Shown here: in pieces, positions 1 to 9,186 of the stretch
Position numbering within the stretch: the stretch's first letter is position 1
Layout: every line of letters begins with the position of its first letter
Source of the DNA: Vibrio sp. Y2-5
Lineage (GTDB): Bacteria; Pseudomonadota; Gammaproteobacteria; Enterobacterales; Vibrionaceae
Direction: 5' to 3'
Assembly (NCBI RefSeq): GCF_014596725.1
Contig: NZ_JACVEG010000011.1
Coordinates: 26,368-90,367, forward strand
Length of the DNA stretch: 64,000 nt
Position numbers and translations under genes: made by a program
Notes under the pieces: generated by a model
Told to the model about the DNA's origin: nothing
The model's input: only the letters and a program-made list of their open reading frames with translations
Database searches by the model: none

Positions 1-891
1 CAAACCGGAAATTGTAGGCATACGCGGGTCATCCCAACCATCGACCAATTTCTCAGTCACAAGCTGATTTAGCTTACGCTTAGACATTACTGTGTATTCT
101 AGATTCAGGCGGCTGAACTCATATTGACGTGGATGACAATCAATCGTGATGTTATCAAGCACCCAATCGTACAGACGGCGGTTATCTTGGAATTCCAAAG
201 TACAGATAGAGTGCGTAATACCTTCCAACGCATCCGAAATACAGTGCGTAAAGTCGTACATTGGGTAAATGCACCACTTGTCACCCGTCTGATGATGATC
301 AGCAAAGCGAACACGGTAGATGACTGGATCACGCATTACGATGAATGACGAAGCCATATCGATTTTAGCACGCAGACATGCTTCACCTTCTTTGAAGCCA
401 CCAGTTCTCATTTTTTCAAATAGAGCCAAGTTTTCTTCTACGCTACGGTCACGATAAGGACTGTGTTTGCCCGGAGTGGTTAAAGTACCACGGTATTCGC
501 GGATCTGCTCTGGAGTCAGCTCTTCAACATAAGCCAAACCTTTGTTGATAAGCTCCAGCGCATATTCGTATAGTTTGTCAAAATAATCAGATGAATAGCA
601 AATATCACCAGACCACTCAAAGCCTAGCCAACTTACATCTTTCTTAATTGATTCTACGTATTCGATGTTTTCTTTCTCTGGGTTTGTGTCATCAAAACGT
701 AAGTTACACTGGCCCTGATAGTCTTGAGCGATACCAAAGTTCAAACAAATCGACTTCGCGTGACCGATATGCAGATAACCATTAGGCTCTGGCGGGAAAC
801 GAGTATGCACGCTAGTGTGTTTACCATCCGCTAAATCTTTATCTATGATTTGGCGAATGAAGTTCGATGGACGAGCCTCAGCTTCACTCAT
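1..891 (-). CDS. glnS: Glutaminyl-tRNA synthetase, N-terminal 297 residues (runs off the window)
   Basis: Class I aminoacyl-tRNA synthetase that charges tRNA-Gln with glutamine in the cytoplasm. The reading frame begins at the ATG ending at 891, preceded by a GAGG ribosome site, and runs off the left edge without a stop. The class I signatures are both present: a HIGH-type motif in GYLHIGHAKS near residue 40 and VMSKR near residue 270. The E. coli enzyme is about 554 residues, so the C-terminal anticodon-binding barrels lie outside the window. It is on the same strand as nagE but separated from it by a strong terminator, so it is probably transcribed independently. Confidence 0.95.
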   Translation of the reverse strand, partial: MSEAEARPSNFIRQIIDKDLADGKHTSVHTRFPPEPNGYLHIGHAKSICLNFGIAQDYQGQCNLRFDDTNPEKENIEYVESIKKDVSWLGFEWSGDICYSSDYFDKLYEYALELINKGLAYVEELTPEQIREYRGTLTTPGKHSPYRDRSVEENLALFEKMRTGGFKEGEACLRAKIDMASSFIVMRDPVIYRVRFADHHQTGDKWCIYPMYDFTHCISDALEGITHSICTLEFQDNRRLYDWVLDNITIDCHPRQYEFSRLNLEYTVMSKRKLNQLVTEKLVDGWDDPRMPTISGL

Positions 892-1074
892 CTATAGCAC
901 CTCAAAATAATTTAATACTGGCAGAAAGTTTTCCTGTCTGGGCCAAATTAGCCGCAATCCACAGAAATATTGCGTTCAATGATCCACAATTCTGGGCATT
1001 TTCACAATAAAAACTGCGGATTTATTAGGAAATAATATTTCCTTCGCTTGTTATGTAGCCAACGTCTTACAAAG

Positions 1075-1104
1075 CAAAAAGCCTTCGCATATAGCGAAGG
1101 CTTT
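1075..1104 (-). terminator. Intrinsic terminator of nagE
   Basis: A 9-bp perfect stem (AGCCTTCGC/GCGAAGGCT) with a 5-nt loop is followed on the minus strand by a T-run. It lies 26 bases past the nagE stop. Confidence 0.9.
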
Positions 1105-1129
1105 CATTTCAGCTACAGAATTTTATCTA

Positions 1130-2704
1130 TTATGGCAGTTTCACGCCAGATAGATCTTCAGTAGCACTGATTGCTTTCATTTCGCCAGCAACGATTTCTG
1201 CTAGTGGGCCAAGGATAACTTGTAGGTTGTTTTCGCCAAGTTTAACCACACCTTTAGCACCTAGTTTCTTCAATACCGCTTCGTCAGCCACTGAACGGTC
1301 TTTCAGTGTTAGACGTAGACGTGTAATACAAGCATCAATAGTTGTTAGGTTTTCGTGACCACCTAGAGCTTTTAGGTATTGGCGCGCTAGCTCACCTTTG
1401 TCAGCACTTGAGCTTGAAGGCGCTGCAACAGCTTCATCATCATCTTCACGACCTGGTGACTTCAAGTTGAAAGTACGGATTGCGAATGTAAATGTGAAGA
1501 AGTATAGAGCGAAGAACGCTAGACCAATGATAAGTAGAGTTACAGGTTTAGTTGCTAGACCCCAGTTTAATGCGAAGTCGATTAGACCAGCAGAGAAACC
1601 AAAGCCGTGTAGTGTACCAAACATGTTAGCAACAACTAGAGCTAGACCAGTGAACACTGCGTGCATTGCGTATAGTGCAGGTGCTAGGAACACAAACATG
1701 AACTCTAGAGGTTCTGTGATACCTGTTAGGAATGAACAGAATGCTACAGAGAACAATGCACCACCAACTTGATGACGTTTTTCTACAGGCGCGGCAAAGT
1801 ACATTGCTAATGCAGCACCAGGTAGACCGAACATCATGATTGGGAAGAAGCCGTTCATGAATACACCAGCGCTCTTATCGCCACCGAAGAAACGGTGTAG
1901 GTCGCCAGACTTCATTGTTTCAGTTACTTCTTTAACAACAGCTGTGATTTCTGGAGTCGCTACGTTTTGGAAGTTAAACGTATGCTCTTGACCAACGACT
2001 AGAGCTTTAGCAATAGATGGATCCACACATAGCTTTTGTAGTGCAGGTAGAGCTTGACCAGCAGCCTGAGCACCCGTTACTACGATTTCCTGACACGTAC
2101 CCATACCGAACCAGAAGTATGAGTTAAGCACGTGGTGCAAACCGACAGGAATGAGCGCACGGTTTAGAGTACCGTAAACAAACTGACCTACTGAACCAGA
2201 AGTTGACACAGCATGCGCAAGAGTATCAAGGCCACCTTGAATACTTGGCCATACGATACCCGAAATGGCACCAGCCACAAGCGCAAACAGGCCAGCCATA
2301 ATAGGTACAAGACGCTTACCAGAGAAGAACGCTAACCATTCCGGAAGACGAGTAGCGTAAAAAGCGTTATAAGCGTGACCTGCGATGATACCTGCAAAAA
2401 TACCGCCGAAGAATGACATGTTAATTGATGGATCAATTGTTTTTGCTGTTGCTGTTAGTACGAAATACGCAACTGCACCAGCTAGACCAGCAGCACCAGA
2501 ACCGTCTCTTGAAAGACCGATTGCGATGCCAAGACCAAATAGAAGTGGTAGTTGACTAAAGATCGCACCACCAGCTTCTGCCATAAATGGAATGTCTAGC
2601 AGGTCGCCCTGACCTAGACGTAATAAGATCGCTGCAACGGGTAGCGTTGCGATAGGTAGCATCAATGCTTTACCTAACTTTTGCGCATATCCAAGAATAT
2701 TCAC
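1130..2704 (-). CDS. nagE: PTS system N-acetylglucosamine-specific EIICB component
   Basis: Inner-membrane permease that imports N-acetylglucosamine and phosphorylates it to GlcNAc-6-P. Residues 1 to about 400 form the hydrophobic EIIC domain; after an acidic, serine-rich linker (DDDEAVAAPSSSS) comes an EIIB domain with the phosphorylated cysteine in DACITRLRL near residue 459. At 524 residues it lacks the EIIA domain of the 648-residue E. coli NagE, so it must take phosphate from the separate EIIA-Glc, which is encoded in this window by crr. It is divergent from nagA-nagC, and the shared 480-bp region carries a CRP site. Induction by GlcNAc-6-P through NagC is expected from the family but not shown here. 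Confidence 0.95.
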   Translation of the reverse strand: MNILGYAQKLGKALMLPIATLPVAAILLRLGQGDLLDIPFMAEAGGAIFSQLPLLFGLGIAIGLSRDGSGAAGLAGAVAYFVLTATAKTIDPSINMSFFGGIFAGIIAGHAYNAFYATRLPEWLAFFSGKRLVPIMAGLFALVAGAISGIVWPSIQGGLDTLAHAVSTSGSVGQFVYGTLNRALIPVGLHHVLNSYFWFGMGTCQEIVVTGAQAAGQALPALQKLCVDPSIAKALVVGQEHTFNFQNVATPEITAVVKEVTETMKSGDLHRFFGGDKSAGVFMNGFFPIMMFGLPGAALAMYFAAPVEKRHQVGGALFSVAFCSFLTGITEPLEFMFVFLAPALYAMHAVFTGLALVVANMFGTLHGFGFSAGLIDFALNWGLATKPVTLLIIGLAFFALYFFTFTFAIRTFNLKSPGREDDDEAVAAPSSSSADKGELARQYLKALGGHENLTTIDACITRLRLTLKDRSVADEAVLKKLGAKGVVKLGENNLQVILGPLAEIVAGEMKAISATEDLSGVKLP

Positions 2705-2790
2705 CGTAAGTTCCCCCTATAGGATTTTATAAATATCGGCAAACTTATTTTAGTCGCCCAATTTAGTCACATTTAGTGTATGACAATAAT

Positions 2791-2803
2791 TTTGCTCCGC
2801 AAA
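2791..2803. promoter_or_regulatory. Candidate NagC-type operator (inverted repeat)
   Basis: TTTGC-TCC-GCAAA is a perfect 5-bp inverted repeat between divergent nagE and nagA. E. coli NagC sites have related TTTCGC/GCGAAA arms, but the match is loose and the assignment rests mainly on location. Confidence 0.3.
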
Positions 2804-2819
2804 TTAAAAGCTCATCAAT

Positions 2820-2835
2820 TGTGACCGTAATCACC
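2820..2835. promoter_or_regulatory. CRP-cAMP binding site between nagE and nagA
   Basis: TGTGA-N6-TCACC differs at one base from the consensus TGTGA-N6-TCACA. It sits 116 bp upstream of the nagE start and 349 bp upstream of the nagA start, where catabolite activation of the divergent GlcNAc genes is expected. Confidence 0.7.
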
Positions 2836-2966
2836 TCAAAGCAGCATAATTCGAGGTTTTTGCTAGCGAGATCATAAAACTTATTTTACAATATAAAAAA
2901 ACATAAATTTATCGGTACTATTCGATTAATACATAAGTGATGTAATGTCTTATTTCAAAAGAGATT

Positions 2967-3155
2967 ATGACAACTAAAAACCTTATTCTTGGTGTTCAAA
3001 CCAAGATAAATAAGGTACCGAATAAGCGTCCAGAAGCACCATTTGAGTTGCCTCTGAGCACAAAGATATTTCGCGATTTGATAAAAGTTAGCAAAGAGTC
3101 AGCTTGTACCATACTCTTTAGAGACAATATCAGCTTATCGCTCCTAAAATTATAG
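2967..3155 (+). CDS. Possible 62-residue leader ORF before nagA
   Basis: An ATG-started frame of 62 codons fills the leader between the divergent promoters and nagA and stops 28 bases before the nagA start. Its peptide is basic, without a recognisable signal or membrane segment. The upstream AAGAG is only 3-4 bases from the ATG, a poor spacing. I do not recognise the product; it may be chance ORF in the nagA leader. Confidence 0.2.
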   Translation: MTTKNLILGVQTKINKVPNKRPEAPFELPLSTKIFRDLIKVSKESACTILFRDNISLSLLKL

Positions 3156-3183
3156 AATGTCTATCGACGAGGATTCGTTAATT

Positions 3184-4320
3184 ATGTACGCACTAACTAA
3201 CTGTAAAGTATACACAGGCAGCGATGTACTAACTGACCATGCTGTTATCATTAATGCCCATACAATTCACGCTATTATCCCTGAAGAAAATCTTCCTAGT
3301 GACATAGAGCAAAAAGATCTTGATGGAGCAAACCTAAGCCCTGGCTTTATTGATTTACAGCTCAATGGCTGTGGCGGCGTTATGTTCAACGATGAAATAA
3401 CAGCAGACACCATCCATACGATGCATCAAGCTAACCTTAAATCCGGTTGTACAAGCTTCTTACCTACTCTTATCACCTCTTCAGATGAAAACATGCGTCA
3501 AGCAGTTGCGGCAGAGCGTGACTATCGCCAAAAGTACAGCCATCATTCATTAGGCCTTCACTTAGAAGGTCCTTATTTGAATATTGAAAGAAAAGGGATC
3601 CATAGCGTTGACTTTATTCGCGAATCGGATGAAGCAATGATCGACTTTATGTGTGAGAACAGCGATGTCATTACTAAAGTGACGTTAGCCCCAGAGAATA
3701 ATAATCCTCAACATATTGAAAAATTGGCGCAAGCAGGCATCGTAGTATCGATTGGCCATACCAACGCAACCTATCAAGAAGCACGTAAAGGCTTTGAATC
3801 CGGAATTACTTTTGCGACTCATTTGTTTAATGCGATGACACCAATGCAAGGCCGTGAACCAGGTGTTGTTGGTGCTATTTTTGATACACCAGAAGTCTAT
3901 GCCGGCATTATCGCTGACGGTTTTCATGTTGATTACGCGAATATCCGTATCGCCCATAAAATCAAGGGTGAAAAGCTCGTATTAGTGACAGATGCCACAG
4001 CTCCTGCAGGCGCAGAGATGGATTACTTTATTTTTGTCGGTAAGAAAGTATATTACCGAGATGGCAAGTGTATCGACGAAAACGGTACACTTGGCGGCTC
4101 AGCCCTAACGATGATTGAAGCAGTTCAAAATACGGTTGAGCATGTCGGCATCGCTTTAGATGAAGCACTGAGAATGGCTACCTTGTATCCAGCAAAAGCA
4201 ATTGGTATTGACCAGAAATTAGGTCGTATTAAGAAAGGCATGATTGCCAATCTGACTGTTTTTGACCGTGACTTCAATGTAAAAGCGACTGTGGTTAACG
4301 GACAATACGAGCATAAGTAA
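3184..4320 (+). CDS. nagA: N-acetylglucosamine-6-phosphate deacetylase
   Basis: Cytoplasmic amidohydrolase that converts GlcNAc-6-P to glucosamine-6-P and acetate, the first committed step of amino-sugar catabolism. The metal and catalytic motifs are in order: HLEGPY (Glu ligand), SIGHTNATY (His), THLFNAM (His) and VTDATAPAG (catalytic Asp). An upstream in-frame ATG at 3157 would add nine residues, but the ATG at 3184 has a GAGG site and starts MYALTNCKVYTG, which aligns with the E. coli N-terminus; it gives 378 residues against about 382. nagC follows after 2 bases. No nagB is present here. Confidence 0.95.
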   Translation: MYALTNCKVYTGSDVLTDHAVIINAHTIHAIIPEENLPSDIEQKDLDGANLSPGFIDLQLNGCGGVMFNDEITADTIHTMHQANLKSGCTSFLPTLITSSDENMRQAVAAERDYRQKYSHHSLGLHLEGPYLNIERKGIHSVDFIRESDEAMIDFMCENSDVITKVTLAPENNNPQHIEKLAQAGIVVSIGHTNATYQEARKGFESGITFATHLFNAMTPMQGREPGVVGAIFDTPEVYAGIIADGFHVDYANIRIAHKIKGEKLVLVTDATAPAGAEMDYFIFVGKKVYYRDGKCIDENGTLGGSALTMIEAVQNTVEHVGIALDEALRMATLYPAKAIGIDQKLGRIKKGMIANLTVFDRDFNVKATVVNGQYEHK

Positions 4321-4322
4321 TA

Positions 4323-5537
4323 ATGAATGGCGGACAAATAGGTAACGTAGATTTAGTCAAGCAGCTAAACAGCGCTGCAGTATATCGATTAATAGACCAA
4401 CAAGGTCCAATTTCTCGAATCCAGGTTGCCGATGTAAGTCAGCTTGCCCCTGCAAGTGTGACAAAAATAACCCGCCAACTTTTAGAACGCGGCCTGATTA
4501 AAGAGGTCGCTCAACAAGCTTCTACTGGTGGTCGAAGAGCAATATCTCTGACCACCGAAGTCGCTCCATTTCACTCTGTTGCAGTACGCCTTGGGCGAGA
4601 CTACATTCAGTTCAGTCTTTTTGACTTAGGTGCGAAAGAGATCGCATCAGGTTTTCAAGAGTTTCTCTATACCAGTCAAACTGAGTTGGTAGATGGCCTT
4701 CTCAAATACCTTAAAGATTTCACTAATCAACATGCTTCCTCAATTGGGCAACTGATTGCGATCGGTATCGCCTTACCTGGTTTGGTCAATCCAGAGACTG
4801 GCGTTGTTGAATATATGCCAAATGTCAAAATAGATACTTTACCGCTGGGCGAAATCATCAAAGACAATTTCCATGTAGAATGTTTTGTTGGTAACGACGT
4901 TAGAGGAATGGCATTAGCTGAACACTATTTTGGTGCCAGTCAGGATTGTCAGGATTCAATATTGGTTAGTGTTCACCGAGGTACAGGGGCGGGGATTATT
5001 GTCAATGGTCAAGTCTTCTTAGGCTTCAATCGTAACGTGGGTGAAATTGGTCACATACAAATAGACCCACTGGGTGATCAATGCCAATGCGGCAACTTCG
5101 GTTGCTTAGAAACCGTTGCAGCGAACCCAGCGATCGTCAATCGCGTCAATAAACTCATCGCTCAAGGTTATGAATCCAGCTTGTCTCAAGTCGATGGTAT
5201 TACTATTCATGATATATGTGAGCATGCCAACAATGGCGATGAACTTTCCCAACAAGCTTTGGTACGTGTAGGGAATCAGTTGGGAAAAGCAATCGCAATT
5301 ACCATTAACCTGTTTAACCCACAAAAAGTCATCATTGCTGGTGCGATTACAGAAGCAAAAAGCACTCTGTTCCCTGCAATTCAACGCAATGTAGAGAATC
5401 AATCTCTAAAATCATTCCATACTAATTTGCCAATTGAAGCTTCCCAATTAGACAAACAACCAACGTTAAGTGCTTTTGCAATGATCAAACGCGCAATGCT
5501 GAATGGTGTATTGTTACAAAAACTTCTGGAAGATTAG
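4323..5537 (+). CDS. nagC: ROK-family transcriptional repressor of GlcNAc genes
   Basis: DNA-binding regulator expected to repress nagE/nagA and be released by GlcNAc-6-P. The first 80 or so residues form a winged helix (QLAPASVTKITRQLLERG); the rest is the ROK sugar-kinase fold with an ATP-like loop (HRGTGAGII) and the zinc-binding CQCGNFGCLE motif preceded by GEIGHIQ. Length is 404 residues, typical of NagC. It lies 2 bases after nagA and is probably translated from the same message, followed by a terminator at 5581. A Mlc-like role is possible, but the position favours NagC. Confidence 0.92.
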   Translation: MNGGQIGNVDLVKQLNSAAVYRLIDQQGPISRIQVADVSQLAPASVTKITRQLLERGLIKEVAQQASTGGRRAISLTTEVAPFHSVAVRLGRDYIQFSLFDLGAKEIASGFQEFLYTSQTELVDGLLKYLKDFTNQHASSIGQLIAIGIALPGLVNPETGVVEYMPNVKIDTLPLGEIIKDNFHVECFVGNDVRGMALAEHYFGASQDCQDSILVSVHRGTGAGIIVNGQVFLGFNRNVGEIGHIQIDPLGDQCQCGNFGCLETVAANPAIVNRVNKLIAQGYESSLSQVDGITIHDICEHANNGDELSQQALVRVGNQLGKAIAITINLFNPQKVIIAGAITEAKSTLFPAIQRNVENQSLKSFHTNLPIEASQLDKQPTLSAFAMIKRAMLNGVLLQKLLED

Positions 5538-5580
5538 GGTCTATCCACATTGGTATAAGCAACTGATTACCCTATAATGC

Positions 5581-5616
5581 AAGGCTGCGTCTATTAATTA
5601 GACACAGCCTTTTTAT
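5581..5616 (+). terminator. Intrinsic terminator of nagAC
   Basis: AGGCTGcGTCTA pairs with TAGACaCAGCCT (one mismatch) around a TTAAT loop, followed by TTTTATTT. Confidence 0.85.
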
Positions 5617-5639
5617 TTCTGGGAAGCAAATATTTACCA

Positions 5640-7226
5640 ATGGAAATTATTCTAATTACAACGGCATTCTTCGCTGGTTTTATTGCGCTAAAGTGCAACC
5701 TCCCTCCCCTAGTGGGCTTTCTTATCGCTGGTTTTGCGCTGCACGCTTTTGGCTTTGAATCAAACGAGACCATCTCCATTTTGGCCGATCTTGGTGTTAC
5801 GCTGCTGCTGTTTACTATCGGTTTGAAACTGGATATCAAGACTCTGCTGACAAAAGAGATCTGGGCCGGAGCAACAATACATAATCTTTTATCAACCGCT
5901 GTATTTAGTATTGCCCTTATCGGTTTGAAATACTTAGGATTAGACAGCCTCGCATTGGTTTCTGTCTCTAGCATCATTTTGCTTGGCTTTGCACTCTCCT
6001 TTTCAAGTACCGTTTTTGCCGTCAAATCCCTTCAAGAAAAGGGTGAAATGAATGCAACCTATGGCACCATCGCGATTGGTATTCTTGTTATGCAAGACAT
6101 CTTCGCCGTCATTTTCTTAACCGTTTCAACAGGTAAAATTCCTGAGTGGTATGCGCTTGCTTTGTTCTTGCTCCCATTCATACGCCCTTTGTTTTTCAAA
6201 ATACTTGATTGGGTTGGGCACGGTGAAATGCTGGTTTTGGCAGGGATTTTCTTTGCTTTAGTCGTAGGGGCTGGCCTATTTGATTTCGTTGGTATGAAAC
6301 CAGATTTAGGGGCACTCATTTTAGGCATGATGCTAGCGGGACACAGCAAAGCCTCAGAGTTATCCAAGTCTTTGTTTAATATGAAAGAGTTGTTCTTGGT
6401 CTGCTTTTTCTTGAACATTGGCTTATCTGAACAACCGACTGTCACTGGTTTCTTGCTTGCACTATTATTACTGCTGCTACTGCCACTCAAAGGTGTGTTG
6501 TACTTCTTAGTATTAAACAAGTTTCGTTTTCGTGTCCGAACGTCACTACTCGCCACTATTTCTCTCTTCAACTTCAGTGAGTTTGGACTTATCGTCGGCG
6601 GACTGGCATTTAAGATGGGCTGGCTCTCGGGAGACATACTCGTCGCCTTAGCCATTTCAGTACCTTTGTCTTTTATTGTCACCGCACCAATCGTACGTAA
6701 AGGTCACGAGATCTATCACTACTCGGCACATTGGTTAAAAGAACAAACCGCCGAACGAATAAATATCAGAGACAGGTTTATTAATCCGGGTAGCTCGCAA
6801 CTGATTATTCTTGGTATGGGACGCATTGGGACTGGCGCTTACGACGAGTTCCATGCCCGCTATGGTAAAATCTGTTTGGGCGTTGAGCTGAGAGAAGACA
6901 CGGCTTTAGAACATAGAAACGAAGGTAGAAACGTTATCTCTGGTGACGCTACCGACCCCGATTTTTGGGAAAGAATCCTTGATACAGGTAACGTTAAAAT
7001 GGTGCTGTTGGCAATGCCACACCATCAGGCAAATCAGATTGCCCTAGAGCAATTGAAAAAGCGTTCATTTAATGGGCAGATTGCAGCTATTGCCGAATAT
7101 CCGGATCAGTTAGATAACCTTATCGAAAAAGGCGCGCACGCAGCGTTTAACATTTATCGAGAAGCTGGCTCTGGTTTTGCTCGTCATGTCTGTGAACAAC
7201 TGAAGCCTGAATTTGCAAAACACTAG
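5640..7226 (+). CDS. CPA2-family cation/proton antiporter with RCK domain (KefB/YbaL-like)
   Basis: Integral inner-membrane monovalent cation:proton antiporter. Residues 1 to about 370 contain a dozen or so hydrophobic segments of the Na+/H+ exchanger fold; about residues 390 to 520 form a cytoplasmic RCK-N/TrkA-N Rossmann domain with the nucleotide motif GMGRIG and a following acidic strand (GVELRED). The length of 528 is shorter than KefB/KefC (about 600 with a C-terminal extension), and no TrkA-C domain is visible, so glutathione-gated efflux as in Kef cannot be assumed. K+ or Na+ specificity is not readable from the sequence. It is monocistronic between two terminators. Confidence 0.85.
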   Translation: MEIILITTAFFAGFIALKCNLPPLVGFLIAGFALHAFGFESNETISILADLGVTLLLFTIGLKLDIKTLLTKEIWAGATIHNLLSTAVFSIALIGLKYLGLDSLALVSVSSIILLGFALSFSSTVFAVKSLQEKGEMNATYGTIAIGILVMQDIFAVIFLTVSTGKIPEWYALALFLLPFIRPLFFKILDWVGHGEMLVLAGIFFALVVGAGLFDFVGMKPDLGALILGMMLAGHSKASELSKSLFNMKELFLVCFFLNIGLSEQPTVTGFLLALLLLLLLPLKGVLYFLVLNKFRFRVRTSLLATISLFNFSEFGLIVGGLAFKMGWLSGDILVALAISVPLSFIVTAPIVRKGHEIYHYSAHWLKEQTAERINIRDRFINPGSSQLIILGMGRIGTGAYDEFHARYGKICLGVELREDTALEHRNEGRNVISGDATDPDFWERILDTGNVKMVLLAMPHHQANQIALEQLKKRSFNGQIAAIAEYPDQLDNLIEKGAHAAFNIYREAGSGFARHVCEQLKPEFAKH

Positions 7227-7253
7227 CCGAGATACCTAGTTCACTCAAAGAGT

Positions 7254-7280
7254 AAAAAGAGCACTAAGTGCTCTTTTTTT
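7254..7280 (+). terminator. Intrinsic terminator after the antiporter gene
   Basis: AAAAAGAGCAC pairs with GTGCTCTTTTT around a TAA loop, ending in a T-run; 28 bases past the stop. Confidence 0.9.
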
Positions 7281-7461
7281 ATTCCAAGCGGTGTTTTTTT
7301 CATCATTATTTAAAATTCATCCACCAAAAAAGTAAATTAGTTAAAAAATATTTACCTATGAGAAGTTTATTTAAACTATTTACCAATCGTGGGTTGTTTT
7401 TTTTAATCAAAATGGCAAATTGGAGTCATCTGATTAAAACTCGTTTACTAAGGGAAGTTGT

Positions 7462-9126
7462 ATGTGTTCTATCTTTGGCATCTTGGACATCAAAAGTGAT
7501 GCGGCTACGCTACGCCCAGTAGCATTGGAAATGTCGAAAAAACTCCGTCACCGTGGCCCTGACTGGTCCGGTATTTATGCATCTGACAAAGCTATTTTGG
7601 CACACGAGCGTTTGGCTATTGTTGGTCTAAATAGTGGCGCACAACCTCTTTATAGCCCAGATAAGAAACTTATCCTCGCAGTAAACGGTGAAATTTATAA
7701 CCATAAAGAAATTCGTGCTCGTTACGAAGGTAAGTACGAGTTCCAAACCGATTCAGACTGCGAAGTTATCTTGGCACTATACCAAGACAAAGGCGTGGAT
7801 CTTCTTGAAGAACTCAACGGTATCTTTGCTTTCATTCTTTACGATGAAGAAAAAGACGAGTACTTGGTAGGTCGCGACCACATCGGTATTATCCCGCTAT
7901 ACCAAGGTCAAGATGAGCACGGTAACTACTATGTTGCTTCTGAAATGAAAGCTCTGGTTCCCGTATGTAAAACCCTAAGCGAGTTCCCTCCAGGTAGCTA
8001 CTATAGTTCTCAAGACAAAGAACCAACTCGATACTACGTACGCGACTGGAACGAATATGCAGCCGTAAGTGGTAACACCACGAGCAAAGAAGAACTGACT
8101 GCAGCGCTCGAAGCGGCTGTTAAGCGTCAGTTAATGACAGATGTACCATACGGTGTACTTTTGTCGGGTGGTTTGGACTCATCAATCACTTCAGCAGTCG
8201 CGAAACGTTTTGCAGCCATGCGTATTGAAGATGATGAAAAATCTGCAGCTTGGTGGCCACAACTTCACTCATTCGCAGTAGGTCTTGAGGGCGCACCGGA
8301 TCTTAAAGCGGCACGTGAAGTGGCTGAGAAAATCGGCACAGTTCACCACGAGATGACTTACACCATTCAAGAAGGTCTTGATGCAATTCGTGATGTGATT
8401 TACCACATTGAAACCTATGATGTCACAACCATCCGTGCTTCTACCCCTATGTATCTCATGGGGCGTAAAATTAAAGCAATGGGCATTAAAATGGTTCTTT
8501 CTGGTGAAGGTGCGGATGAAATCTTTGGTGGTTACTTATACTTCCACAAAGCTCCAAACGCTCAAGAATTCCACGAAGAAACCGTTCGTAAATTGCTTGC
8601 ACTGAACATGTTTGACTGTGCACGCGCAAACAAATCGCTTGCTGCATGGGGCGTAGAAGGCCGAGTGCCATTCTTAGACAAAGAATTTATCGATGTTGCA
8701 ATGCGTCTGAACCCTGCAGATAAAATGTGTGGTAACGGCAAGATGGAAAAACACATCCTACGCGAGTGTTTTGAAGACTATTTACCTGAATCCATCGCAT
8801 GGCGTCAGAAAGAGCAATTCTCTGATGGCGTTGGCTACAGCTGGATCGATACGCTAAAAGCAACCGCCGAGGCGAAAGTAACCGATCAACAAATGGAAAC
8901 TGCACAATACCGTTTCCCATATAACACGCCAACAACCAAAGAAGGCTATGTGTATCGTGAAATCTTTGAAGAGTTGTTCCCACTGGAGTCAGCTGCTCAA
9001 TGTGTTCCGGGAGGCCCTTCAGTGGCTTGTTCTTCTGCAAAAGCAATTGAATGGGATGAATCATTCAAAAACTGTGTTGATCCATCAGGTCGAGCTGTAA
9101 AAGCCGTTCACATCGAAGCTTACTAA
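7462..9126 (+). CDS. asnB: Asparagine synthetase B (glutamine-hydrolysing)
   Basis: Cytoplasmic ATP-dependent enzyme that makes asparagine from aspartate and glutamine. The N-terminal class II glutaminase begins MCSIFG, whose Cys2 becomes the catalytic nucleophile after Met removal. The synthetase domain carries the ATP pyrophosphatase loop SGGLDSS at about residues 235-241 and SGEGADE further on. Length is 554 residues, the same as E. coli AsnB. The ATG has a GGGAAG site. The preceding 180 bases are AT-rich with no confident promoter call. It ends at a terminator shared with the convergent rfaH. Confidence 0.97.
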   Translation: MCSIFGILDIKSDAATLRPVALEMSKKLRHRGPDWSGIYASDKAILAHERLAIVGLNSGAQPLYSPDKKLILAVNGEIYNHKEIRARYEGKYEFQTDSDCEVILALYQDKGVDLLEELNGIFAFILYDEEKDEYLVGRDHIGIIPLYQGQDEHGNYYVASEMKALVPVCKTLSEFPPGSYYSSQDKEPTRYYVRDWNEYAAVSGNTTSKEELTAALEAAVKRQLMTDVPYGVLLSGGLDSSITSAVAKRFAAMRIEDDEKSAAWWPQLHSFAVGLEGAPDLKAAREVAEKIGTVHHEMTYTIQEGLDAIRDVIYHIETYDVTTIRASTPMYLMGRKIKAMGIKMVLSGEGADEIFGGYLYFHKAPNAQEFHEETVRKLLALNMFDCARANKSLAAWGVEGRVPFLDKEFIDVAMRLNPADKMCGNGKMEKHILRECFEDYLPESIAWRQKEQFSDGVGYSWIDTLKATAEAKVTDQQMETAQYRFPYNTPTTKEGYVYREIFEELFPLESAAQCVPGGPSVACSSAKAIEWDESFKNCVDPSGRAVKAVHIEAY

Positions 9127-9137
9127 GTAATAAAAAG

Positions 9138-9162
9138 AAAAAGGCGCCTAGGGCGCCTTTTT
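9138..9162. terminator. Bidirectional terminator between asnB and rfaH
   Basis: GGCGCC/GGCGCC stem with a TAG loop, flanked by an A-run and a T-run, so it can serve both convergent genes. Confidence 0.92.
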
Positions 9163-9186
9163 CTTATATCGATGTATTTAGTCGCT

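Noticed and set aside
6059..6682. 207-residue minus-strand frame inside the antiporter gene
   Set aside because: Low-complexity Ser/Lys/Pro-rich translation antisense to a clear antiporter; it is a codon shadow.
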